Positions 36,326 to 43,260 of a DNA stretch of 64,000 bases are shown piece by piece. The DNA is from a virus. The stretch lies in the IMG/VR virus record IMGVR_UViG_3300027749_000073, positions 25,503 through 89,502 of that record. One strand, 5' to 3'. Numbering within the stretch: the stretch's first letter is position 1; the number at the start of each line of letters is the position of its first letter. Under the pieces are notes generated by a model. The model did no database searches, was not told where the DNA came from, and saw only the letters and a program-made list of their open reading frames with translations. The translations under genes were made by a program, and so were the position numbers.

Positions 36326-38023
36326 ATGTGGTTATTAGGAATTAATGTTGGCCATAATGGGTCAGCAGCATTATATAAAGATAGTAAATTAATCTTTTAT
36401 ATTGAAGAAGATCGATTAAGTCGGTTAAAATACGACGGTAATCCGTTTTTAGGTATTGAAAAAGCATTTGAATATACTGATCATATTGATTTCGTTATAT
36501 TATGCGGCACTAGCAATGCATTTGGGAAAGTACCGTGGACTGCTGAAGATGCATATACGTGTTTAGTTAGAAAAAAACAACCTGGAATTCCTGTAGAAAC
36601 TATCAAATTAGGTGATGATCATCATATGACTCATGCAGTAACTGCGTTTTATAATTCAGGGTTTGATGATGCTGCTGCAATAGTGATTGATGGAGCCGGT
36701 AGCGGAATTAATATTCCAGATTTTGAACAAATACAACATGATACATGGGAAGTAGAATCAATTTGGTCATTGTCGTATCCTGCAGGCATCAAGAAGCATT
36801 TAGTAAACTATGGCACTAATCTTGTAGATAGTCTGTCGTTACAAGACGACGACTGTGAAATAGAAATTTCAGACGGACACGGCATTACAAAAACATACGA
36901 AGCAGTTACACAATACTTAGGATTTCATGCTATTGAAGCTGGGAAAACTATGGGTATTGCACCATATGGCAAGCCAAATGACTCTATTAAAATACACGAA
37001 GGCAGATTTAGTAATAGAAACTTAATTAAACCTAAATTTCCTGCAGGTAACGTTATTAGATGTGATTTAAATCCAGAGTTAAAAGAACATGAAGGTGACA
37101 CATCGTGGCATACTGATCCAAATTTAATTGATGATTTTAGAAAAGACTTGGCGTATGCAGTGCAAAAATCAGCCGAAGAACGAGTTAGCAATCTTATTAG
37201 AAAAACGATTGAGATCACTGGTAAAAAACAAATTGTAATGGCAGGTGGTTTTGTATTAAATTGTGTTGCAAACTATGAATTCTTAAAAGAGTTTCCAGAT
37301 GTTGAATTTTATCATGAGCCTGTAAGTCACGACGGCGGTAATGTAATGGGTGCATGCCAGCATGTATACAGAACAATGACACAGGACAGCGTTAAAGCAC
37401 CGTTAACTAGTTTATACATTGGACCTGATAATTCTGCAAATTATACAGACATTGATTTTACTGACTTTGATGTAACTGACACAACTGCAGCAGATATTGC
37501 AAAATTGATTGCAGATGAACATATTGTATGTTTATATCAAGGTAGATCAGAAGCTGGTCCTCGCGCACTAGGTAACAGAAGTATTTTGTTTGATCCATCA
37601 GTTGTTAATGGTAAAGATATAGTAAATGAAGTTAAACATAGAGAATGGTTTAGACCATTTGCAGGAACAGTATTAGCTGAAAAAGCAAATGATTGGTTTG
37701 ATTTTAGATCAAGAACTGATAGCCCATTTATGATGTATGCTGTAAATGTATTAGAAGATAAACAAAGTCTTATTCCTGCAATTACACATGTTGACGGGAC
37801 TTGCAGAATTCAAACTGTAACATCTAAACAAAATAAACATTATTACGAATTAATTAGTGAGTTTGATAAAATTAAAGATATTCCAATCTTGTTTAATACT
37901 AGCTTTAATCTAGCAGGTGATCCACTAGTCGAAACAGTTAAAGAAGCATTAGACACTTTAAGAAAATCAGATTTAAAATACTTATGGTTACCTGAAATTG
38001 GAAAATTATTATCTAAACAATAA
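36326..38023 (+). CDS. Carbamoyltransferase of the NodU/CmcH/TobZ family (565 aa)
   Basis: This is a full-length two-domain enzyme. The N-terminal Kae1-like part has LGINVGHNGSAALYKD and the metal-binding LGDDHHMTHAVTAFYNSGFD near residue 97, then VIDGAGSG, AGKTMGIAPYGKP and MAGGFVLNCVANYEF. The C-terminal YrdC-like part has GRSEAGPRALGNRSILFDP, HREWFRPFAGTVL and PILFNTSFNLAGDP. These enzymes use carbamoyl phosphate and ATP to place an O-carbamoyl group on a sugar or other hydroxyl via a carbamoyl-adenylate. Related genes occur in aquatic phages. The substrate may be the product of the neighbouring glycosyltransferase; modified-nucleotide chemistry is an alternative. Confidence 0.92.
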   Translation: MWLLGINVGHNGSAALYKDSKLIFYIEEDRLSRLKYDGNPFLGIEKAFEYTDHIDFVILCGTSNAFGKVPWTAEDAYTCLVRKKQPGIPVETIKLGDDHHMTHAVTAFYNSGFDDAAAIVIDGAGSGINIPDFEQIQHDTWEVESIWSLSYPAGIKKHLVNYGTNLVDSLSLQDDDCEIEISDGHGITKTYEAVTQYLGFHAIEAGKTMGIAPYGKPNDSIKIHEGRFSNRNLIKPKFPAGNVIRCDLNPELKEHEGDTSWHTDPNLIDDFRKDLAYAVQKSAEERVSNLIRKTIEITGKKQIVMAGGFVLNCVANYEFLKEFPDVEFYHEPVSHDGGNVMGACQHVYRTMTQDSVKAPLTSLYIGPDNSANYTDIDFTDFDVTDTTAADIAKLIADEHIVCLYQGRSEAGPRALGNRSILFDPSVVNGKDIVNEVKHREWFRPFAGTVLAEKANDWFDFRSRTDSPFMMYAVNVLEDKQSLIPAITHVDGTCRIQTVTSKQNKHYYELISEFDKIKDIPILFNTSFNLAGDPLVETVKEALDTLRKSDLKYLWLPEIGKLLSKQ

Positions 38024-38594
38024 ACGCATATTTTTTACAGGTGTGCCGGGTAGTAGATGGAGTGGTATAGCACGTACTATTGAAGATAGTATTACTAGCT
38101 TTAACACATCGGATAGATCTGTAGATAAACAATATACGCATCATGCATTTAGTGGTCACGTTGGTGCGTATTTTGGAAAAGAAATGGAATATGATTCATG
38201 TTTAGATGATCCTAATTATTTAGATTCCGCTTGGTTAACTCCGGGCGGAACTAGACTTATTAAAAGTCATGATTGGGCGTATAAATTAGATAGTATTAAA
38301 GAAGTGTATCCTAATGATTGGATTATGTTAGTATATCGACCCGATGCAAGTAGTTATGCATGGTGGTTTGAAGCAGGGGGATTTCAAATTAGTTATCCTA
38401 ATTATAGTTGGTATAAAAATCACGCTAAAATGCTAGCAGAGATTACTATACAAAATAATAATATCTTAGAATTTGGATATAAGCATAATGTAACATGGGA
38501 ATATTTTACACCTCAGTGGCTTAGTAAACAGTTTAATCAAACAGTAGAGTTTACACAAACTTGGCCAGATATATTAGTAGCAATTGTAAAATGA
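37998..38594 (+). CDS. Sulfotransferase-like P-loop protein (198 aa)
   Basis: RIFFTGVPGSRWSGIARTIE is a strand-loop-helix like the sulfotransferase PAPS loop. DWIMLVYRPDASSYAWWFE around residues 107-125 resembles the R...S segment that contacts the 3'-phosphate. The best start is a TTG at 37998, 26 nt inside the carbamoyltransferase gene, because no ATG precedes the P-loop. Weak ribosome binding suggests translational coupling. The ending overlaps the next small gene by ATGA. Its position in the sigma70-driven operon implies it acts on the same glycan as its neighbours. Confidence 0.55.
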   Translation: MENYYLNNKRIFFTGVPGSRWSGIARTIEDSITSFNTSDRSVDKQYTHHAFSGHVGAYFGKEMEYDSCLDDPNYLDSAWLTPGGTRLIKSHDWAYKLDSIKEVYPNDWIMLVYRPDASSYAWWFEAGGFQISYPNYSWYKNHAKMLAEITIQNNNILEFGYKHNVTWEYFTPQWLSKQFNQTVEFTQTWPDILVAIVK

Positions 38595-38821
38595 GAGATC
38601 ACGTCTGGTATATCAAATACGCAAGTGCAGCTACTATTCTAACTGCTATGATTTTTCATGTATTAGGACTTACTCCGTGGAATAGCATACTACAAATGAT
38701 TGGTGCTAGTGGATGGATATATGTAGGATACAGATGGAAAGAACCTGCATTACTATTCAATTTTATTCCACAGTTTTTTATTATAATTCCTGGATTAATC
38801 TATCTTTATTTTTTTAAATAA
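38591..38821 (+). CDS. Small two-to-three-helix membrane protein (76 aa)
   Basis: I place the start at ATG 38591, overlapping the upstream stop as ATGA. The product MRDHVWYIKYASAATILTAMIF...PWNSILQMIGASGWIYVGYRW...FIPQFFIIIPGLIYLYFFK has two clear and one possible hydrophobic helices. It resembles small membrane proteins annotated as DUF6552 in aquatic phages and bacteria, recalled from memory and with low certainty. It could anchor the operon's enzymes at the inner membrane or alter the envelope. Its end overlaps the convergent methyltransferase by 16 nt. Confidence 0.6.
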   Translation: MRDHVWYIKYASAATILTAMIFHVLGLTPWNSILQMIGASGWIYVGYRWKEPALLFNFIPQFFIIIPGLIYLYFFK

Positions 38822-39543
38822 ACAAAAAATAATCGATTATTATTATCTTTTTTAAATGTTTCTAATGAAAGATTATATTGCTTTGCAAAATTATATGCAA
38901 TTTCAAATGACCATGCAAAAATATCTACGTATGGTCCATTTGGATGTAATATACCTGGATTTGCTCTAATATAAATTTTGCCATTTGGAGCAAGCAACGA
39001 CACAATTTTTGAAAATCTTTGATCAATATCATCGTGCGAATTAAAATTTAACGATCCTAAAACAAGTATATGATCAAATAACAATTCTGTAATATTAAAG
39101 TCTAAAATATCAACCATATATTCAGCACAATTATTATACGGATCGATACCTATTAAATTGTGTATTCTTCCTTTAAATGGATGATATCCACAACCAACGT
39201 CTAACACTGCATTAGGCTGTTGGTTATTAATTTCATCAACTAGATTCCAACCGCTATATGTGTATGCTTCAGTTTTTGGTTTCCATATTTCACCAAAAAA
39301 TCTATTTAAATATCGAGCATCTAATGCATTTACAACTGTGTCAATCGTGCCATTAACATCTACTGTATCAAAATTTAACTCTTGTTTAATTGTATTTTGA
39401 AATTTAAGATATCTTGCAGGAGTCCATGGTAATTCGTTTATAACACTTTTTGAATTTAATTCAAGTCTTGTATTGTTATATTTTGGTAAATTGAAGGATT
39501 GTTCTAAATTTTTTATAATTAGATTAAAAATTCTAGTATTCAT
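38806..39543 (-). CDS. SAM-dependent methyltransferase (245 aa)
   Basis: I choose ATG 39543 rather than an upstream start at 39660, which would overlap the divergent di-iron gene and its promoter. Motif I is AVLDVGCGYHPFKGRI followed by LIGIDPYNNCAEY, the class I Rossmann methyltransferase signature. ILVLGSLNFNSHDDIDQRF and LAPNGKIYIRANPGILHPNGPYVD are the later core strands. The family methylates small molecules, lipids, sugars or proteins; the acceptor cannot be told. It stands alone on the minus strand inside the modification island, divergent from the ferritin-like gene. Confidence 0.75.
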   Translation of the reverse strand: MNTRIFNLIIKNLEQSFNLPKYNNTRLELNSKSVINELPWTPARYLKFQNTIKQELNFDTVDVNGTIDTVVNALDARYLNRFFGEIWKPKTEAYTYSGWNLVDEINNQQPNAVLDVGCGYHPFKGRIHNLIGIDPYNNCAEYMVDILDFNITELLFDHILVLGSLNFNSHDDIDQRFSKIVSLLAPNGKIYIRANPGILHPNGPYVDIFAWSFEIAYNFAKQYNLSLETFKKDNNNRLFFVYLKK

Positions 39544-39561
39544 TAATGATTTTCCGTATGT

Positions 39562-39569
39562 GATAAATA
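39562..39569 (+). promoter_or_regulatory. Putative T4-type late promoter (GATAAATA)
   Basis: GATAAATA lies 56 nt before the ATG of the di-iron protein gene, in the divergent spacer. Confidence 0.5.
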
Positions 39570-39625
39570 ATATTATAAAAATACAAAAATTTTGTATTAT
39601 AGTGTAATTATCAAGGAGATAATAT

Positions 39626-40324
39626 ATGTTAACAGGAAAAGAGTTTGTTGCAAAAATCAAACAAGAGAACGCTGCATTATTTAAAGCTAGCCAAATTAAT
39701 GTAAAAGCATACTTTGACAGTAACCCAAGTCAAGAAGAATTAGTTGACCATTTTATTGGTCGTATGGTTAATGAGCGCATGAATATGGTTGAAATTAGCC
39801 AAGCTATTGCAGAATTACCAGCTGATACTGATCCAGTTGAATTGCAATTATTAACACAACAAGCCCATGATGAGGCTGTACATTTTCGTCTAGTTAAAGA
39901 AGTAATTGAACACATTCAAGGTTCGCCTGTTGATGTTAATGCTGCAATTGCTGCAGAAGCTGCAAAACCTACAGCTAAAGGTGCATCGTTGTTAGCAAAA
40001 TACGGCGCAGAAACTGATCCGCTTGCGTTAGCTGCATATCAACTAATTGCCGAAGGCCGTGCTGAAGCAGTTTGGAATCAAATGGCAGAATGCATTGAAG
40101 ATACTTTTATTAGTAAATCATATGCGAAAATTGCCAAAGACGAAGGATTTCATTCTAATATTGGCGGATGGAAACTTGAAAAATTAGCAGTAGATTCAAC
40201 TACACAAGCATACGTTACAACTATTGTAGATCAAATGCGTAAAGATTTATTTGATATTAGCTGCAAAAATACACTCGAAGTTCCTGCTGCAAAACAATTA
40301 GTTACCGACGCATACGGTTGGTAA
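39626..40324 (+). CDS. Ferritin-like di-iron protein, putative oxygenase (232 aa)
   Basis: This is an all-helical protein with the carboxylate-bridged di-iron pattern. There is a Glu in RMVNERMNMVEIS, E83-x-x-H86 in QAHDEAVHF, a Glu in EGRAEAVWNQM, and E173-x-x-H176 in AKDEGFHSN. Two E/ExxH pairs separated by about 90 residues is the ferritin/ribonucleotide-reductase-like arrangement used by oxygenases and hydroxylases as well as iron stores. The spacing and lack of a storage-cage signature favour a monooxygenase or N-oxygenase, which is inference. It has a strong AAGGAGAT ribosome site, a late-promoter motif and its own terminator, so it is a single-gene unit, perhaps well expressed. Confidence 0.72.
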   Translation: MLTGKEFVAKIKQENAALFKASQINVKAYFDSNPSQEELVDHFIGRMVNERMNMVEISQAIAELPADTDPVELQLLTQQAHDEAVHFRLVKEVIEHIQGSPVDVNAAIAAEAAKPTAKGASLLAKYGAETDPLALAAYQLIAEGRAEAVWNQMAECIEDTFISKSYAKIAKDEGFHSNIGGWKLEKLAVDSTTQAYVTTIVDQMRKDLFDISCKNTLEVPAAKQLVTDAYGW

Positions 40325-40331
40325 TACACTT

Positions 40332-40356
40332 AAGACGGGGTTACTCCCGTCTTTCT
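40332..40356 (+). terminator. Rho-independent terminator after di-iron protein gene
   Basis: An 8-bp stem (AAGACGGG with CCCGTCTT) with a 6-nt loop is followed by a pyrimidine- and T-rich tail. Confidence 0.75.
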
Positions 40357-40379
40357 TTCACCTTTTTTAAAATAATAAT

Positions 40380-40808
40380 ATGAAAGCACAACGCATTTTA
40401 GTAATGGGATTGCCTGGTGCTGGCAAAACTTACTTAACATCACACATTGTAACTGAATTAAAAAACCGTAATAAACTTGTTAAATGGTTAAATGCAGACA
40501 CTATACGAGAACAATACAATGATTGGGATTTTAGTACAGAAGGTAGAATCCGTCAAAGTAAACGTATGCGAGATCTTGCAGATTTGTCAACAGATATAGA
40601 TTTTGTCATATGCGATTTTGTTGCACCATTGATTGAAATGAGAGATATTTTTGATGCAACATATGTAATCTGGGTTGATACAATTAATACATCACAATTT
40701 GCAGATACTAACAGTATGTTTATTCCTCCTCAAAATTATACATTTCGTGTTACTGAACAACACAGTGAAAAATGGGGTAAAATTATTGTGGATGATATTG
40801 TTTTATGA
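40380..40808 (+). CDS. APS-kinase (CysC)-like P-loop kinase (142 aa)
   Basis: Walker A is GLPGAGKTYL at residues 10-19. It is followed by the CysC-like segment WLNADTIREQYNDWDFSTEGRIRQSKRM and then FVICDFVAPLIEMRDIF, matching the SFISP...RD region of adenylylsulfate kinases. At 142 residues it is shorter than usual CysC (about 200). The classical ERDPKGLY region is replaced by a shorter QFADTNSMFIPP segment. CysC makes PAPS from APS and ATP; close relatives phosphorylate other nucleotides, such as the CDP-linked intermediate in Campylobacter phosphoramidate synthesis. It heads a four-gene ATGA-coupled operon with two P-loop proteins and an amidotransferase. Confidence 0.72.
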   Translation: MKAQRILVMGLPGAGKTYLTSHIVTELKNRNKLVKWLNADTIREQYNDWDFSTEGRIRQSKRMRDLADLSTDIDFVICDFVAPLIEMRDIFDATYVIWVDTINTSQFADTNSMFIPPQNYTFRVTEQHSEKWGKIIVDDIVL

Positions 40809-41431
40809 AACAACTGTTATTGTTAACTGGACCTCAAGGTGCCGGAAATCATTTATGGAGCAAAATTTTTAGTTTACATCCCGAGGTATATGGATGGAAA
40901 ACATTATTAGAAAACTATTGGGAAGCACATAGATTTGCAGAACCGTTTTGTAATTATTGGAAAGATCACAGTTTATTAGATACATTTGATTGGTCACAAA
41001 GTAATTTTTACTTTACTAGTATTAGTTGCCCATTAGGAATACAAGAACATAAATGGATGCCTGATATTGCAGGATTTACTGCTGCAGTTGAACAACATAA
41101 GGTTAATGTAACTATCGTAGTTTGCGGACGTGATCAAACTATTTTAGAAAATCAACAAATTAGATTAAGAAGTGAACATACCTTTCCGCTGTTTATGGAA
41201 CAGTTACTTACTTTTAAGCAGCCAATATTTTTAAGTTATGAGTTGTTGTATTTGTATAAAGAAAAGTATTTACAAAGTCTTAATCTTAATATTCCAATTG
41301 CGTACAATGATACCCGTATATACAAAATACTTAAAGATGACAGTAATAAAAAATATATACATTATGTTGATAATTATATTCTTGACCAATGTAATAAAAC
41401 TGGGATTCCTTTAAAAGAGCTACCAAAATGA
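40805..41431 (+). CDS. Sulfotransferase-like P-loop protein, tandem copy 1 (208 aa)
   Basis: The N-terminus LLLLTGPQGAGNHLWSKIFSLHP is a P-loop-like strand-loop-helix. VTIVVCGRDQTILENQQIRLR near residues 100-120 resembles the R...(S/N) nucleotide-contact segment of sulfotransferases. It is a clear paralogue of the next gene: the same TGPQG(A/S)GNH start, GWK.LL...YW, ISCP/VSCP, RDQTI and a C-terminal DxNSKY-type segment. I recognise this TGPQGxGNH family from other aquatic T4-like phages. Start and stop overlap both neighbours as ATGA. The activity is unproven; transfer of sulfate or another activated group is possible. Confidence 0.6.
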   Translation: MKQLLLLTGPQGAGNHLWSKIFSLHPEVYGWKTLLENYWEAHRFAEPFCNYWKDHSLLDTFDWSQSNFYFTSISCPLGIQEHKWMPDIAGFTAAVEQHKVNVTIVVCGRDQTILENQQIRLRSEHTFPLFMEQLLTFKQPIFLSYELLYLYKEKYLQSLNLNIPIAYNDTRIYKILKDDSNKKYIHYVDNYILDQCNKTGIPLKELPK

Positions 41432-42069
41432 AAAAACTTTTAATATTAACAGGGCCGCAAGGATCAGGTAATCATATTTTTAGTAGAGTATTAAGCACAC
41501 ATCCTAACGTTGGCGGATGGAAAGAATTACTAAGTAGCTATTGGATTCCTAGTGACCAAGAAACATTTGCAAAATTTTGGGTATATCCAGAACTATTAAC
41601 AGAACAAGATTTTGATGGATTTGATTTTTGGCTTGCAAATGTTAGTTGCCCTTTTTTCTACGACGGAATAAGATATGTTCCAAAGATATTAGAAGTAGCC
41701 AATCGCGCGTCGTTGTTTGGTATAACAGTTGAAATTGCAATCGTAGTTAGAGATCAAACCATTAACTCACTCCAACAAGAGCGTGTAGGCGGCCAAATTA
41801 CACTATCAATTGCTCAGGATTATTATTATACTACCTTAGTACCAAGCAACTACAAAATACATTTCATAGATCACGAAGCCTTCTTTTTACATAAGTCGTA
41901 CTATCTAAAATGGTTAAGTTCTATCCTTGATTTTCCTATTTTATACGACAGCAATGAAGTAATGAAATTTATAGAAACTGATGCTAATTCTAAATATGTA
42001 CAATCAATTGAGACACACTGGCTTGATAGTGAAATTAGACACGGTCGTAAACCGTTTACTGATCGATGA
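41428..42069 (+). CDS. Sulfotransferase-like P-loop protein, tandem copy 2 (213 aa)
   Basis: A paralogue of the preceding gene, beginning LLILTGPQGSGNHIFSRVLSTHP. It continues GGWKELLSSYW, LANVSCPFFYDG and VEIAIVVRDQTINSLQQERV, and ends near DANSKYVQSIETHWLD. The conserved RDQT segment and the GNH P-loop suggest the same nucleotide or PAPS ligand, while the central region differs, which may change the acceptor. Its ATG overlaps the stop of copy 1 and its stop overlaps the amidotransferase start. The four proteins are therefore probably made together in fixed proportion. Confidence 0.6.
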   Translation: MKKLLILTGPQGSGNHIFSRVLSTHPNVGGWKELLSSYWIPSDQETFAKFWVYPELLTEQDFDGFDFWLANVSCPFFYDGIRYVPKILEVANRASLFGITVEIAIVVRDQTINSLQQERVGGQITLSIAQDYYYTTLVPSNYKIHFIDHEAFFLHKSYYLKWLSSILDFPILYDSNEVMKFIETDANSKYVQSIETHWLDSEIRHGRKPFTDR

Positions 42070-42614
42070 ACATAGGGTTAAGTCAAAGGATTTGGTATGA
42101 CAAAGGACTGTCTTATGATGCACTCGATAGTTCTTGGTATTCATTTTTAAAAGATCATCAAATAACTGCTATTCAAAATCGAATTGATCAAAATTTTGAT
42201 TACCTTGCAGATACACTTGATAGTTTTATCATTACTGGTGGCAATGATGCATCTATTAGAAGAATAGTTGAAATTAAATTAGCTACTGCAATGATGATAC
42301 GAGGTAAACCTGTTTTAGGCATTTGTCATGGTGCATTTTTATTAACTGAACTGTTAGGTGGCACTATCATGTTGTGCAATAATCATACAGATACTAATCA
42401 CATAGTAATTATAGATAACACTAGCATAATGGTTAATTCATTTCATACATTGCAAATAACTAACCCTCCGCCTGCTGCAACAGTATTGGCAGTTGATACA
42501 GAGGGGTATTGTGAATCGTGGATTGATAACTCATTAGCTGGTATAGTGTGGCATCCTGAAAGAATGAAATTTCCAGTTGTGCCTAACGACATTACAGTAT
42601 TACTGCATATTTGA
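42066..42614 (+). CDS. Class I glutamine amidotransferase (182 aa)
   Basis: The triad is complete: nucleophile Cys87 in LGICHGAF, His163 and Glu165 in GIVWHPER, with the FIITGGND oxyanion region near residue 55. The start IGLSQRI...DALDSSWYSFL and the VNSFHTL strand resemble gamma-glutamyl hydrolases of the PuuD/Cj1417 type rather than biosynthetic GATases. Cj1417 frees a CDP-phosphoramidate from its gamma-glutamyl form in Campylobacter capsule synthesis. That pathway also uses a CysC-like kinase, and one sits three genes upstream here. No fused synthase domain is present. It converges on the HAD gene with a 15-nt overlap. Confidence 0.78.
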   Translation: MNIGLSQRIWYDKGLSYDALDSSWYSFLKDHQITAIQNRIDQNFDYLADTLDSFIITGGNDASIRRIVEIKLATAMMIRGKPVLGICHGAFLLTELLGGTIMLCNNHTDTNHIVIIDNTSIMVNSFHTLQITNPPPAATVLAVDTEGYCESWIDNSLAGIVWHPERMKFPVVPNDITVLLHI

Positions 42615-43172
42615 ATCTAAAGATTTAGCAAAATCTAATAGATTAGGAAATTCACTAGCATTGCTACCAACTGGTAGTTTTACTGATCCGTTGTTAATTA
42701 ATACTGGCGATGATTTTACTTTTGATGCTGCTTTAACATCAGCAGCTGACGAACCAATATAAATTGAATCTTTCCAAATAATCATATTTTCTTTTTGTGC
42801 TCGATCAAACATAGCTGTGTTTGGTTTAACATAGTCATCATGTTTGTCAGTACCAGGTGCAAAATACACATTTTTTATTCTTCCACCTGATTGTTGAATA
42901 AATTCAGTTACTGATCCAATGATATTTTCAAAATCTTGTTGTTGTAAATTCTTAGTACGTAACGTAGGTTGCCCACTAATAATTAAAAAATCATAACCCT
43001 TTCTTACTAATGTTTGAATTGCTAACTCTGCCCCTTCAAATATTTGTAACTGATCACCAGGTGTAAATGCAGTTGAGTTATCAAGTAATACTCCAAATAT
43101 TTCTAAGCCAATTACTTTGCGATTTGCCTGCAGTTCCCATACATCTTTAACATATTTTAAATATCGGTTCAT
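42600..43172 (-). CDS. HAD-superfamily protein, catalytically degenerate (190 aa)
   Basis: The start is ATG 43172, with ACGGAG upstream. The layout follows histidinol-phosphatase/GmhB-type HAD proteins: motif I region IGLEIFGVLLD, then YDFLIISGQPTLR, then VKPNTAMFDRAQKE and YIGSSAADVKAA. Motif I should be D-x-D-G but reads E24-I-F26-G. Motif IV should be GDxxxD but reads GSSAAD. The nucleophile and a metal ligand are thus replaced, so the protein may be a binding or regulatory pseudoenzyme. The motif II polar residue (S of ISGQ) and motif III Lys (VKPN) remain. It is convergent with the amidotransferase and presumably part of the same cassette. Confidence 0.65.
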   Translation of the reverse strand: MNRYLKYVKDVWELQANRKVIGLEIFGVLLDNSTAFTPGDQLQIFEGAELAIQTLVRKGYDFLIISGQPTLRTKNLQQQDFENIIGSVTEFIQQSGGRIKNVYFAPGTDKHDDYVKPNTAMFDRAQKENMIIWKDSIYIGSSAADVKAASKVKSSPVLINNGSVKLPVGSNASEFPNLLDFAKSLDSNMQ

Positions 43173-43228
43173 ATATACTCCGTGTTGTGAAATATTTAGT
43201 AAGCAACAATATTTACGCCTTGCTTTTT

Positions 43229-43236
43229 GATAAATA
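43229..43236 (+). promoter_or_regulatory. Putative T4-type late promoter (GATAAATA)
   Basis: GATAAATA lies 24 nt before ATG 43261, where the window returns from accessory to virion genes. Confidence 0.55.
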
Positions 43237-43260
43237 TAAGATAATGAATGGTGCATATAT

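Noticed and set aside
36326-38023. Sugar kinase or Kae1/TsaD assignment
   Set aside because: The fused C-terminal domain with AGPRALGNRS and HREWFRPFAG is specific for NodU/TobZ-type carbamoyltransferases.
39544-39660. N-terminal extension of the methyltransferase
   Set aside because: It would cross the divergent promoter region and the start of the di-iron gene; the shorter start at 39543 gives a normal methyltransferase.
43173-43256. N-terminal extension of the HAD protein
   Set aside because: The ACGGAG site directly before ATG 43172 and the HAD fold boundary support the shorter form.
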